From assembly GCF_005049105.1 (NCBI RefSeq), contig NZ_SUKA01000003.1, forward strand, positions 186,001 to 250,000: a stretch of 64,000 nucleotides of DNA, written 5' to 3'. A program made the position numbers and the translations under genes. The notes beneath the pieces were generated by a model, which made no database searches, was not told where the DNA came from, and worked only from the letters and a program-made list of their open reading frames with translations. Shown piece by piece: positions 46,440-55,896 of the stretch (its first letter is position 1; each line of letters starts with the position of its first letter). This DNA is from Sphingobacterium alkalisoli (GTDB lineage Bacteria; Bacteroidota; Bacteroidia; Sphingobacteriales; Sphingobacteriaceae).

Positions 46440-49178
46440 GTGCACTTACTCCACCCGAAAATAGCGTGTTTCTTGTTAACAATTTTTGGTCTACTTGCAG
46501 CCGACAGCGCGTTGGCCCAAGCAACTAACAAATCCTTCTATGGTAACGTAGTAGACAGTACTGGTGCGCCGCTAAAGTCTGTAAGTGTAAGACTGAATAC
46601 CAATCTAGATACCGTCACTCAGGTTACCGATGAAAAGGGGTGGTACAAATTCAAAAATATAAAAGGTAATAATTTGTACATTACGTATAGTATGTTGGGG
46701 TATCAAATGGCCAGCAAATCGCTATTTTCTATTGAAGCCAGCAGGGAGATTGAATTGCCAACAATAGAGTTAATACCATCTAGCTTCTTGATCAAGGATA
46801 TTAATATTGTAAAAGTTATACCTATTGTTTTCAAAAAAGACACCACTCAATTCAATTTTAACGCATACAAATTTAGAAAAGGAGCATTGCTTGAAGAAGC
46901 GTTAAAAGGTTTACCTGGATTTCAGGTAGGAAGAGACGGTTCGGTATATTTCAACGGTAAGCCTATAAATCGTATTGAAGTAGACAGCAAACCGTTTTTT
47001 GGAGGTGATGTCCTTACGGCTACGCGTAATCTCCCTGCCGATTTCGTGCAGAATATTCAGATAATTGACGATATTCAACAAAGCGGCTTGAAAGATGGAG
47101 ACGCTGAGAAAGTCATCAATATAACTTTAAAAGAAGATCGCAAAAAAATATACTTTGGACAACTTACCTTTGGCGGCGGGACAAACGAGCGCTATATCGG
47201 CAGTTTTGGTATTAACAAGTTTAACAATGGAGAGGAGGTCTCTCTTATTGGATCAATCAATAATACCAATACAAATCTTTTTTCCTTCGGTTCATTAACC
47301 GGAGGGGAGAGAGATAGATCTTTGTTAGAAATTGGAGACTATTCCGACCCGACAGACGGCCTCAATAATGTGAATTCTTTAGGGATAAATGTATCTCGAA
47401 AGATAGGTGATAATACTAATTTAAATGCTTCTTATAGCTTTGTGCGTCAGGAAAATTCTACGGAAGGCTTCTCTGAACTAACATCTACCTACATCGGTAA
47501 TACCATTAGGCGAAAGGAAGACTACTCAATTAATACAATAGATCTCAATCATCGGATTAAATTCGATATGGAAACAAGATTCGAAAATAAAGACGCATTG
47601 AAGGTCGGAGGAAATCTATTATTTAATAAACAAATAGCAACCAATACAAAAGATACAGAATTAAGAAATTACGATTCGAAAAACCTAGGAACTTATCAGG
47701 ATTCGACAACGCAAGAGAATCCGAATGGAGAATTAGAAATACTATATTCTAAACATTTTGATAAAAAGGGACGTAAATTGATCGGAAATCTACACATGAG
47801 TTCCAATAACAACAAGAGAAATGAAGTAGTTCGTGAATATTATAAAGGATATGATCTATCCGATAACACACCTATTAATACTGAGTTCTCACAGGACCAA
47901 TTTATCGATGTTAAGAATATTAATAACAGTTCAAAAGTAGAAGTAAAATTCGTCGAACCTTTTTTTGAAAAAAGCTTGCTTGAATTTAGTTATTCGTTTG
48001 ATATAACACAAATTGATGCCATGCGTCTCGTAGAAGACAGGTTGACCAACAACCCGTCTAAGTTACCCAATTACGTCGACTCATTGACAGTAGATTATAA
48101 TTACTTTTTCAGGAGTAACCGTACAAGTCTTCTTTACCAGTTTACACCTAATAATAAGTTTAAATTAAATGTGGGATTTGCCGTACAACCGTTGTTACTT
48201 CGTGGTAAATTACCTCGAGAAGCAGTCGAGTACAAATATGAGAATGTAAATTTGATCCCTTCAGCAAACATTATTTACAGATTTAGTAATGAAATGGATT
48301 GGCAAATTGACTATAAAGGAAAGAATAATCAGCCCGATTTTCATCAAATTATTCCAGTTATAGATAATACCAATTCTCGAAATATTATCGTTGGTAACCC
48401 AGAATTGAAAGCTGAGTTTTCACACCGTATTTCCACTACATTTCGTAAGACAATGCCATCTACGGGTCAATATTTAGAATCTAATATAGCTTACAATATT
48501 GCACTTAATAAAATTGTCAGTGATAAGCGATCTATCAACAATTCAACAATACAAGAAACTACTTTCAAGAACACCGGAGGGTACTACGATATGCGGTGGT
48601 ACTATATTTTTAATACACCGCTATTCGCTGAAGGCCTACAATTAGATCTAACAGGCAATACAGACTACTATAATAACCTTTCTTTTATAGACGATCGCAG
48701 GAGAACGACAAAGCAGTTGTTTTTTAATCAAGCGCTACAGATTCGTTATCAATGGTCAGATTATGTTGAATCTGTTGTTAATGCGAATTACATGCTTAAC
48801 AACGCGCAGTATGATATTCCTTACAGAACTGAAATAAACGCCAACAGTTTTTTAGTCGGTTTAGGAGCCAAAGGATATTTTAATGATCATATTTCATTAG
48901 GAATGGAAATGTCTCAACGATTCAATGATGGATATACAAGTACATTCATGAATATAAACCCTACGATTATGAATGCATTTGCAGAATTCACCTTTTTACC
49001 AAACAATATGGCATTATTACGTGTTCAAGGGTTTGACTTGTTTGACCAGAATAAAAGTATGGGCTTTACTTCTGAATATATCGGAAATGATGTGTACGAA
49101 GCACGTAATAATAGATTAGGAAGATATTTTATGCTCTCTTTAAATATACGTCTACAAAAATACCCGAGAAAGAAATGA
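46440..49178 (+). CDS. Outer-membrane beta-barrel protein with carboxypeptidase-like domain
   Basis: 912 residues from a GTG start; an in-frame stop lies at 46416 and no ATG precedes the signal peptide (HPKIACFLLTIFGLLAADSALAQ). Parts: CarboxypepD_reg-like domain (about 30-115; FYGNVVDSTGAPLKSVSVRLN), a plug-like region (about 140-235; ALKGLPGFQVGRDGSVYFNGKPI), and a large barrel ending RYFMLSLNIRLQKYPRKK. This fits the OMP_b-brl_3 group related to TonB receptors. A TonB box is not obvious and no SusD follows, so the cargo is unknown. It overlaps the quinone oxidoreductase gene by 4 bases. Confidence 0.85.
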   Translation: MHLLHPKIACFLLTIFGLLAADSALAQATNKSFYGNVVDSTGAPLKSVSVRLNTNLDTVTQVTDEKGWYKFKNIKGNNLYITYSMLGYQMASKSLFSIEASREIELPTIELIPSSFLIKDINIVKVIPIVFKKDTTQFNFNAYKFRKGALLEEALKGLPGFQVGRDGSVYFNGKPINRIEVDSKPFFGGDVLTATRNLPADFVQNIQIIDDIQQSGLKDGDAEKVINITLKEDRKKIYFGQLTFGGGTNERYIGSFGINKFNNGEEVSLIGSINNTNTNLFSFGSLTGGERDRSLLEIGDYSDPTDGLNNVNSLGINVSRKIGDNTNLNASYSFVRQENSTEGFSELTSTYIGNTIRRKEDYSINTIDLNHRIKFDMETRFENKDALKVGGNLLFNKQIATNTKDTELRNYDSKNLGTYQDSTTQENPNGELEILYSKHFDKKGRKLIGNLHMSSNNNKRNEVVREYYKGYDLSDNTPINTEFSQDQFIDVKNINNSSKVEVKFVEPFFEKSLLEFSYSFDITQIDAMRLVEDRLTNNPSKLPNYVDSLTVDYNYFFRSNRTSLLYQFTPNNKFKLNVGFAVQPLLLRGKLPREAVEYKYENVNLIPSANIIYRFSNEMDWQIDYKGKNNQPDFHQIIPVIDNTNSRNIIVGNPELKAEFSHRISTTFRKTMPSTGQYLESNIAYNIALNKIVSDKRSINNSTIQETTFKNTGGYYDMRWYYIFNTPLFAEGLQLDLTGNTDYYNNLSFIDDRRRTTKQLFFNQALQIRYQWSDYVESVVNANYMLNNAQYDIPYRTEINANSFLVGLGAKGYFNDHISLGMEMSQRFNDGYTSTFMNINPTIMNAFAEFTFLPNNMALLRVQGFDLFDQNKSMGFTSEYIGNDVYEARNNRLGRYFMLSLNIRLQKYPRKK

Positions 49179-50155
49179 TGAAGGCAGCAGTAATAAGCGA
49201 ATTTGGTGAACCTGAAGTTTTAAAAATTGAAAAACGGGAAATCCCAAAGCTAAAAACAGGATATGTTTTGATAGAGGTACATGCCGCTGGAATTAATCGA
49301 CCTGATATATTCCAGCGTAGAGGAAACTACCCCGCCCCAGCCGGGGCAATTCAAGATGTCCCCGGTTTGGAAGTATCGGGTAAAATAGTAGCGGTTGGAG
49401 AGGGGGTTGACGATTCCAGAATAGGAGATCGGGTAATGGCTTTGCTAAGCGGTGGTGGATACGCTGAATATGCGACAACCCACATTGGTAGCTGTATTCT
49501 GATGCCCAAAAACCTCAATTTCATTGAAGCCGCAAGCTTGCCCGAAACTCTCTTTACAGTATGGCACAACGTTTTTCAAAGAGGCAAACTGAAGAATGGA
49601 GACCGCTTATTAGTACATGGTGGATCTGGCGGCATAGGGACTACAGCCATACAATTGGGATGTTTGTTTGGAGCTAAAGTGTACACAACAGTTGGATCAG
49701 AGGGGAAAGGAACTTTTGCAAAAAAATTAGGTGCGTTTGATTTTGTAAACTACCACGAAGTTGACTATGAAAAAGTATGGCGTAATGAAAAAATCAATAT
49801 TATTCTAGATAGCATAGGAGGCGACTATTTTACTAAAAATTTTGATCTTCTTGAAGACGACGGAACCTTGATTTACATCAACGCGATGAAAGGAGCAAAA
49901 GTTGAGCTGAATTTATTGAAACTCATGCAGAAGAGGATCTTCCTTACCGGTAGCACACTTCGGGCGCGAGATGAGTCGTTTAAAGCTGAATTAGCTGAGG
50001 AAATTGAAAGAGAAATTGTGCCTCTATTGATGAATGGTAAATTCAAAACAAATGTATATAAGGCTTTTCCGTTAGAAGAAGTTGTACATGCTCATAAATT
50101 GATGGAAACAGGAGACTTTTTGGGGAAAATAGTTTTAAATATGAATAGAAAATAG
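49175..50155 (+). CDS. NAD(P)H-quinone oxidoreductase-like MDR protein
   Basis: 326 residues (or 325 from the second ATG at 49178, which fits the family's MKAAVI start). It is a medium-chain dehydrogenase of the zinc-free quinone oxidoreductase/PIG3 group: HAAGINRPDIFQRRGNYP, PGLEVSGKIVAVGEGV, and the nucleotide loop LLVHGGSGGIGTTAIQLG. Zinc ligands are absent. Such enzymes reduce quinones or enones with NADPH in the cytosol. It overlaps the upstream outer-membrane gene by 4 bases (ATGA), so it is translationally coupled to it. Confidence 0.88.
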   Translation: MMKAAVISEFGEPEVLKIEKREIPKLKTGYVLIEVHAAGINRPDIFQRRGNYPAPAGAIQDVPGLEVSGKIVAVGEGVDDSRIGDRVMALLSGGGYAEYATTHIGSCILMPKNLNFIEAASLPETLFTVWHNVFQRGKLKNGDRLLVHGGSGGIGTTAIQLGCLFGAKVYTTVGSEGKGTFAKKLGAFDFVNYHEVDYEKVWRNEKINIILDSIGGDYFTKNFDLLEDDGTLIYINAMKGAKVELNLLKLMQKRIFLTGSTLRARDESFKAELAEEIEREIVPLLMNGKFKTNVYKAFPLEEVVHAHKLMETGDFLGKIVLNMNRK

Positions 50156-50286
50156 TCTTAGCATGTAATTTCGCAACTTATTTTCGTGCTAAGGATAAAC
50201 CTAAATCCACTGCCAACCAGTAAATCTACATTTTTTCGTTAAGTAAAAACGATCAGTAATTTTAAAGTTATAAAACAAAATAGCGC

Positions 50287-51153
50287 TTATTTAGGTATGG
50301 CTTTTATTTTATAATTCTTCGGAGTTAGGCCGGTAATACGTTTAAAAGCGTTATGAAAGCTTACATAATTATTATATCCACATTCAAAACAGACTTCCTT
50401 CAGGGGCGTATTAGTATCTGATAGGAATTTACAGGCGGATGCGATCCGAAGCTCAGTAATAAACTCTAATGGCGTTTTACCCGTTTTTTGTTTAAAATAT
50501 CGGCAGAATGAATTGTTTGTCATGCCAGCCAAATTTGCTAGATCGCTTAACTCTATATGTTGTCTAAAATTTGTTTGAATGTAATCTACGATATCATTCA
50601 TACGTTTATGATCGCTTGAATGATTTAAGATCGCATAATTGTCGCTTACCAGCATTATCTTATTCTTATGATGGAAAATATACAATGCCTGCAATAGAAT
50701 TAAGAGCTGCTCAAATCCGCCAGCGATCAAAATGTGCTCAAAAAGTTTGTTTAACGGATCCGTCGAATCACATCTATACCATAATCCTTTATTTGCTTCT
50801 AAAAGTAAATCTTTAATGCCAGTCATCTCCGGTAAATAAAAAAAATCTTCGCCGGCAAAACTTTTTTGGAAATGTATGACACAGTTATCTGTAGCAATAG
50901 GCTTGATCGCATCTAAATATTCTGGATCGAAAAACCAGTAATGGGGAATATTAGGACCAATGAGAACAACATCTCCAGGACCAAACTTTCGAATACAATC
51001 TCCGATAAAAAGCGTACCTGAGCCCTTTCTAACTTGAATGAACTCCAATTCTTCATGGTAATGCCATACGTTATGATTCTTAGGATAGGTATCGTGCCGC
51101 ACATGAAAACTTTGAAAACTGCTCCCTTGATGAGTTAGTTGTTTTAGACGCAT
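50287..51153 (-). CDS. AraC-family transcriptional regulator of the fucose locus
   Basis: 288 residues. The N-terminal half is a cupin-like ligand domain (FHVRHDTYPKNHNVWHYHEELEFI; GPGDVVLIGPNIPHYWFF). The C-terminal 100 residues hold two helix-turn-helix units of the AraC type: IELSDLANLAGMTNNSFCRYFKQKTGKTPLEFI (in part) and PLKEVCFECGYNNYVSFHNAFKRITGLTPKNY (in part). It is divergent from the fucose operon, 135 bases from fucP, and most likely senses fucose or an early intermediate (inference). Confidence 0.92.
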   Translation of the reverse strand: MRLKQLTHQGSSFQSFHVRHDTYPKNHNVWHYHEELEFIQVRKGSGTLFIGDCIRKFGPGDVVLIGPNIPHYWFFDPEYLDAIKPIATDNCVIHFQKSFAGEDFFYLPEMTGIKDLLLEANKGLWYRCDSTDPLNKLFEHILIAGGFEQLLILLQALYIFHHKNKIMLVSDNYAILNHSSDHKRMNDIVDYIQTNFRQHIELSDLANLAGMTNNSFCRYFKQKTGKTPLEFITELRIASACKFLSDTNTPLKEVCFECGYNNYVSFHNAFKRITGLTPKNYKIKAIPK

Positions 51154-51195
51154 TTTGTATTATATATTCAGATAGTTTGCAAATTAAATTAAAAT

Positions 51196-51230
51196 AATGG
51201 TAATATCATTTATAAAATGGGTAATATAAT
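51196..51230. promoter_or_regulatory. Direct repeat in the AraC/fucP divergent region
   Basis: AATGGTAATAT (51196-51206) and AATGGGTAATAT (51216-51227) repeat at 20-21 base spacing, two helical turns, between the regulator gene and fucP. That is the usual layout of an AraC-family binding site. It is a candidate operator for the divergent regulator. Confidence 0.5.
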
Positions 51231-51288
51231 TAATACTTTATTCATTATTTATTCCGTATTTCGAATTATCAATTATACATCTTGTTAT

Positions 51289-52548
51289 ATGTCACAACAA
51301 AAAAAATATACATTAGCGATCATTTTAATCACGTCGTTATTTTTCTTTTGGGGGTTTATTCATAATCTTGATCCGATTTTGATACCGCATCTTCGAAATG
51401 CATTTAGTCTCACGACTGTGCAAGCTTCGTTGGTAGATTCTTCGGTCTTTATTGCCTATTTCTTACTCGCAATACCAGCTGGATTGATCATGAAAAAGTA
51501 TGGTTATAAAACAGGTATATTAATCGGATTACTGCTTTTCGCAATAGGCTGTTTTCTATTTGTCCCCGCCGCCAATACGATAAGTTATCCATTTTTCTTA
51601 GGTGCGTTATTTGTCGTTGCTTGCGGACTTACCATATTGGAGACGGCAGCTAATCCTTACATAACGGTACTTGGAGATCCGTCGAAAGCGACACAACGAC
51701 TTAATTTTGCACAATCTTTTAACGGGTTGGCAGCTTTTATTGCTCCTATTATAGGTGGTAAATATATCCTGTCTGAAGAACCACTAAGTACCGATAAAAT
51801 AGCAGCTTTAAGTGAGCAGGCAAAAACCGCTTATATTCAAGCTGAAACGTCAGCAGTAAAAGGGCCTTATGTGATTTTAGGAATTATTATTCTGATTGTA
51901 GCCTGTGTATTTTTCTTTACCAAACTACCAGATATAAAGGATAACGAAACAGATCAAAAGAAAGGATTTTTTCACGCTCTAAAGCATAAAAATGTAAGTT
52001 CAGCCGTTATAGCGCAGTTTTTCTATGTAGGTGCACAGGTGAGTGTATTGAGTTTCATCGTAATGTATGCGACAGAGATTGCAGATGTAACCCCATCTAG
52101 TGCCAAGTATTATGCTGGCATCGCGGGGCTCGCCTTTATGATCGGTCGTTTTGTAGGAACATTTTTAATGCGTTATATATCGCCGGCAAGGTTGCTTTCA
52201 ATTTTTGCTGCTTCAGCTATTTTGCTGACCATAGTCGTCATCTACGGATCGGGTGTTATGACCTTATATGCCATGATCGGTATTGCGTTCTTTATGTCGA
52301 TTATGTTTCCGACGATTTTTGCTTTTGGTGTAGAAGGCATTGGTGCTGATACCAAATCTGCGTCAAGCCTTATCATTATGTCGATAGTGGGAGGTGCCAT
52401 CATTCCCCCGGTATTAGGACTGATATCAGATATTACAGGTAACCTGCAATTGGGATATTATGTCGTATTGATCTGTTTTGCGGTAGTATTATTATTTGCA
52501 TTTAGAAATAAACAAACTACAGCCGAAGTAAAAGATAATATACATTAG
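51289..52548 (+). CDS. fucP: L-fucose:H+ symporter permease
   Basis: The ATG at 51289 (MSQQKKYTLA) is used; starts 24 codons upstream would extend into the putative operator. 419 residues with 12 membrane helices of the MFS FHS group. FucP-type residues: FFFWGFIHNLDPILIPHLRNAF in helix 1 and loop, and ETAANPYITVLG in helix 4, whose Glu matches the proton-coupling E135 of E. coli FucP. It should bring L-fucose across the inner membrane. First gene of the ten-gene operon; 2 bases before the mutarotase gene. Confidence 0.92.
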   Translation: MSQQKKYTLAIILITSLFFFWGFIHNLDPILIPHLRNAFSLTTVQASLVDSSVFIAYFLLAIPAGLIMKKYGYKTGILIGLLLFAIGCFLFVPAANTISYPFFLGALFVVACGLTILETAANPYITVLGDPSKATQRLNFAQSFNGLAAFIAPIIGGKYILSEEPLSTDKIAALSEQAKTAYIQAETSAVKGPYVILGIIILIVACVFFFTKLPDIKDNETDQKKGFFHALKHKNVSSAVIAQFFYVGAQVSVLSFIVMYATEIADVTPSSAKYYAGIAGLAFMIGRFVGTFLMRYISPARLLSIFAASAILLTIVVIYGSGVMTLYAMIGIAFFMSIMFPTIFAFGVEGIGADTKSASSLIIMSIVGGAIIPPVLGLISDITGNLQLGYYVVLICFAVVLLFAFRNKQTTAEVKDNIH

Positions 52549-52550
52549 AG

Positions 52551-52880
52551 ATGAAAAAATATGCTTTGGGATTGGATCTGATAGATGATCCGCAGTTGAT
52601 TCAAGAATATGTCGATTTACATAAGAATGTATGGCCTGAAATAAAAGCTTCTATTTCAGACTCAGGCATCTTAAACATGGAAATTTATAGATTTGAGAAT
52701 AGATTATTTATGATAATGGAAGTTAATGAGCTCTTTTCTTTTGAAAAGAAAGCAAATATGGATGCGTCAAATCCTAAAGTACAAGAATGGGAGAAATTGA
52801 TGTGGAAATATCAATCCGCAATTCCAGGAGCAAAGGAAGGCGAGAAGTGGGTGTTAATGGATAAGATATTTGAGTTATAA
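52551..52880 (+). CDS. L-rhamnose mutarotase-like protein (predicted L-fucose mutarotase)
   Basis: 109 residues, the RhaM length. The active-site segment EYVDLHKNVWPEI has Y20 and H24, equivalent to Y18/H22 of E. coli RhaM, and W-P-E follows. RhaM interconverts anomers of L-rhamnose; in this operon the substrate is more likely L-fucose, also a 6-deoxy sugar, delivering the anomer used by the dehydrogenase (inference). It is 2 bases after fucP and 6 bases before the UxaA-like gene. Confidence 0.88.
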   Translation: MKKYALGLDLIDDPQLIQEYVDLHKNVWPEIKASISDSGILNMEIYRFENRLFMIMEVNELFSFEKKANMDASNPKVQEWEKLMWKYQSAIPGAKEGEKWVLMDKIFEL

Positions 52881-52886
52881 TATAAA

Positions 52887-54551
52887 ATGGAAAAATTGAG
52901 ACAGGATTTTCTACAGATTCATCCCGATGATAATGTATTGGTTGCCCTGCGTGATCTACCGGCTGGATATATTGCGCATTTTGCCGGAATGGAAATCAAA
53001 TTAAAGCAACATGTGCAATCAAAACATAAATTTACGATAACAACGTTAAGAGAAAATAGTGACGTGTTAATGTATGGTGTTCTAGTCGGAAAAACAAATT
53101 CAGAACTTCATGAAGGAGAATTAATTACAGTAGACAACTTAAGACACGCATCAGATGATTTTAGGCTTTCAGAGCGAAAAACGCAATGGAGTAGACCCGA
53201 TGTCTCTGCATTTGCAAACCGGACTTTTAACGGGTTTTACAGGAACAACGGTACAGTAGGAACCGCAAATTATTGGCTAGTAATACCGTTGGTATTTTGT
53301 GAAAATCGTAACATTCTAACATTAAAATCCGCTTTAGAAGAGAAACTAGGCTATCAAGTTGAATCTAAAGACTACGCTGACGAAGTTGATGCATTAATTT
53401 TAAAATATAAAAATGGTGCTTCAGCTCAAGATTTATTACAACTTGATTTATCTCCAGCGGGAGGAAAAAAGGGTTCTACCCGCTTATTTGAAAATGTAGA
53501 TGGTATTAAATTTTTGAACCACGACATGGGATGTGGCGGCACACGTTTAGATTCAGACGCGTTGTGTGGTCTGTTGGCGGGATATATTTCACACCCGAAT
53601 GTAGCAGGAGCTACTGTATTGAGTCTAGGGTGTCAACATGCACAAGCGTCTATTCTGAAAGAAGAAATTGCTAAAAGAGATCCATACTTTGATAAACCAC
53701 TGTATATTTTCGAACAGCAGTTTGAAGGTACAGAACAAGATTTAATGCAAAAGGCGCTCAAAGCTACCTTTGCGGGCCTAGCAGAGGCTAACAAGCAAAC
53801 ACGGCAACCTGCTACGCTCGACAAATTATGCATTGGACTAGAATGTGGCGGATCAGATGGCTTTTCGGGTATTTCTGCAAATCCCGCTCTAGGTTATGTA
53901 TCCGATATGATGGTCAGTATGGGAGGTTCTGTTATATTGGCCGAATTTCCGGAATTATGTGGAGTAGAACAAGAGTTAAGTGATCGGTGTATTAATGAAG
54001 AAACGGCAGAAAAATTTATGTCGTTGATGAAAGTATATAATGCTAAAGCTGAAGCCGATGGATCGGGCTTTTATATGAATCCTTCACCTGGAAATATAAG
54101 AGATGGTTTGATTACTGATGCGATCAAATCTGCCGGAGCTGCTAAAAAGGGAGGTACATCACCAGTTACCGCTGTTGTGGATTATCCTGAATTGGCCAAT
54201 CGACCGGGCTTAAATCTACTATGCACGCCGGGGAATGATGTAGAAAGTACGACTGCGGAAGTCGGGTCTGGTGCAAATATTGTTCTTTTCACAACAGGCT
54301 TAGGAACACCCACCGGTAATCCAATTGCTCCGGTAATTAAAATTTCTACAAATACGAATATTTTTGAAAAAATGTCGGATATCATCGACTTAAATTGTGG
54401 AACCATTATAGACGGAGAGGAAACCATTGAAGAGGCCGCATATCGTATACTGGATTTTGTCATTCAAGTGGCAAGTGGTGAGGTGAAACCTAAAGCAGTC
54501 AAATTGGGCCAGGATGATTTTATTCCTTGGCGCAGAGGTGTATCTTTATAA
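52887..54551 (+). CDS. UxaA-family dehydratase, predicted L-fuconate dehydratase
   Basis: 554 residues: N-terminal SAF-like domain (about 1-95), linker RTFNGFYRNNGTVGTANYWLVIPLV, and the C-terminal UxaA catalytic domain with HDMGCGG, LSLGCQHAQ, IGLECGGSDGFSGI and PGNDVESTTA. The many conserved Cys/His/Asp residues fit an iron-dependent altronate dehydratase relative. Because of its place in the fucose operon, I read it as the dehydratase of L-fuconate, a job done in Xanthomonas by an unrelated enolase-family enzyme (inference). True altronate breakdown is unlikely, as no uxaB/uxaC-like genes are here. Confidence 0.85.
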   Translation: MEKLRQDFLQIHPDDNVLVALRDLPAGYIAHFAGMEIKLKQHVQSKHKFTITTLRENSDVLMYGVLVGKTNSELHEGELITVDNLRHASDDFRLSERKTQWSRPDVSAFANRTFNGFYRNNGTVGTANYWLVIPLVFCENRNILTLKSALEEKLGYQVESKDYADEVDALILKYKNGASAQDLLQLDLSPAGGKKGSTRLFENVDGIKFLNHDMGCGGTRLDSDALCGLLAGYISHPNVAGATVLSLGCQHAQASILKEEIAKRDPYFDKPLYIFEQQFEGTEQDLMQKALKATFAGLAEANKQTRQPATLDKLCIGLECGGSDGFSGISANPALGYVSDMMVSMGGSVILAEFPELCGVEQELSDRCINEETAEKFMSLMKVYNAKAEADGSGFYMNPSPGNIRDGLITDAIKSAGAAKKGGTSPVTAVVDYPELANRPGLNLLCTPGNDVESTTAEVGSGANIVLFTTGLGTPTGNPIAPVIKISTNTNIFEKMSDIIDLNCGTIIDGEETIEEAAYRILDFVIQVASGEVKPKAVKLGQDDFIPWRRGVSL

Positions 54552-54561
54552 ATTTAAACGC

Positions 54562-55866
54562 ATGAAAAAATTAGTTTTCTTCTTTCTAGTCCTAGTTAGC
54601 ATGAACTCGGTTAGCGCACAGCATAACTATGTTCCTTCTTCAGAAAACCTAAAAAATAGAGCATGGTTTGAAGACTCTCGTTTTGGAGTTTTTATCCACT
54701 GGGGCGTTTATAGCGTTTTAGGGGATGGCGAATGGGTAATGAATAACCAAAATTTTGGGTTAAATGAATATCGTTTATTACCTGATTTTTTTAATCCTAT
54801 CGCATTTGATGCGGCTAACTGGGCGAAGCTTTTTAAAGATTCGGGTGCGAAGTACATCACGTTCACTTCTAGGCATCACGATGGGTTTTCTATGTGGAAT
54901 TCTCAGGTTTCAGATTATAATATCGTAAAAGCGACACCTTTTAAGCGAGATATCGTAAAAGAATTGGTAGAGGCTTGTCGGGAAGAGGGTATAAAGGTGA
55001 TGTTTTACTATTCTCTTTTAGATTGGAGCAGAGATGATTATTTACCTACTGGAAAAACAGGGAAGGGAATAATTGGTCGCGACAGCACCCAAGGTAACTG
55101 GGATAGTTACATTCAGTTTATGAAAGATCAATTGACAGAGCTGTTAACGAATTATGGCCAAATTGATGGAATCTGGTTTGATGGTCATTGGGACAAACCG
55201 GAAGCAGATTGGAAATATAATGAAATATACAGGTTGATTCATCAATTGCAACCACAATGTCTCATTGGAAATAATCATCACTTAGCGACTTTTGAAGGAG
55301 AAGATTTTCAGATGTTTGAACGTGATTTACCGGGTCAGAATACTACAGGATTCGGCACCTCTGCCGATCAGGTAGGAAATCTTCCTAAAGAAGTTTGCGG
55401 TACAATCGCTGGATCGTGGGGATTTGATATTAAAGACCGCAAGCAAAAAAACTTCAAAGAGGTACTTACCTACTTGGTCAAAGCCGCGGGGTATGGCTCT
55501 AATCTCTTGTTGAATATTGGACCTATGCCAAATGGTAAAATACAAGATTATCAACAGGATAGACTTCTTGATCTTGGAAATTGGCTGAGAAAGTATGGTG
55601 AAACGATTTACGGAACAACGGGCGGCTTTGTAACTCCTACAGATGAGTATGCGCTGACAAAAAAAGCAAACAAAATTTATATTCATATCTTTAATCCGAA
55701 TCAAGAAAAAGTGATAATCAAAGATTTTGTTCCAGAGATAAGGAACATATCAAATTACGACGACAATAAATCAGTGTCGTACGCGCACACAGATTCAGGA
55801 TTGGAAATATCACTTCCCAAACCAATTGATAAAGATTTCTTAATTTTAACATTGGACGTGAAATAA
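54562..55866 (+). CDS. Exported alpha-L-fucosidase, GH29
   Basis: The ATG at 54562 begins a signal peptide (MKKLVFFFLVLVSMNSVSAQ). 434 residues of GH29 TIM barrel: RFGVFIHWGVYSV (His46), TSRHHDGFSMW (residues 102-112) and GIWFDGHWD with D207 as nucleophile. The general acid is less well conserved in GH29 and I do not assign it. A short beta domain ends the protein. It releases L-fucose from glycans in the periplasm and feeds the operon. 10 bases after the dehydratase gene. Confidence 0.95.
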   Translation: MKKLVFFFLVLVSMNSVSAQHNYVPSSENLKNRAWFEDSRFGVFIHWGVYSVLGDGEWVMNNQNFGLNEYRLLPDFFNPIAFDAANWAKLFKDSGAKYITFTSRHHDGFSMWNSQVSDYNIVKATPFKRDIVKELVEACREEGIKVMFYYSLLDWSRDDYLPTGKTGKGIIGRDSTQGNWDSYIQFMKDQLTELLTNYGQIDGIWFDGHWDKPEADWKYNEIYRLIHQLQPQCLIGNNHHLATFEGEDFQMFERDLPGQNTTGFGTSADQVGNLPKEVCGTIAGSWGFDIKDRKQKNFKEVLTYLVKAAGYGSNLLLNIGPMPNGKIQDYQQDRLLDLGNWLRKYGETIYGTTGGFVTPTDEYALTKKANKIYIHIFNPNQEKVIIKDFVPEIRNISNYDDNKSVSYAHTDSGLEISLPKPIDKDFLILTLDVK

Positions 55867-55896
55867 AAAAATAGACAACACCTAAACAGTAAACTT

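Noticed and set aside
50157..50193. Hairpin CTTAGCATG/CGTGCTAAG between the quinone oxidoreductase and AraC genes as a terminator
   Set aside because: It includes a G-T pair, has a 19-base loop and lacks a T-run on either strand; I could not support it.
52887..54551. UxaA-family protein as altronate dehydratase of hexuronate breakdown
   Set aside because: No uxaB, uxaC, kdgK or kdgA-like gene is in the locus; the fucose genes on both sides give a better fit.
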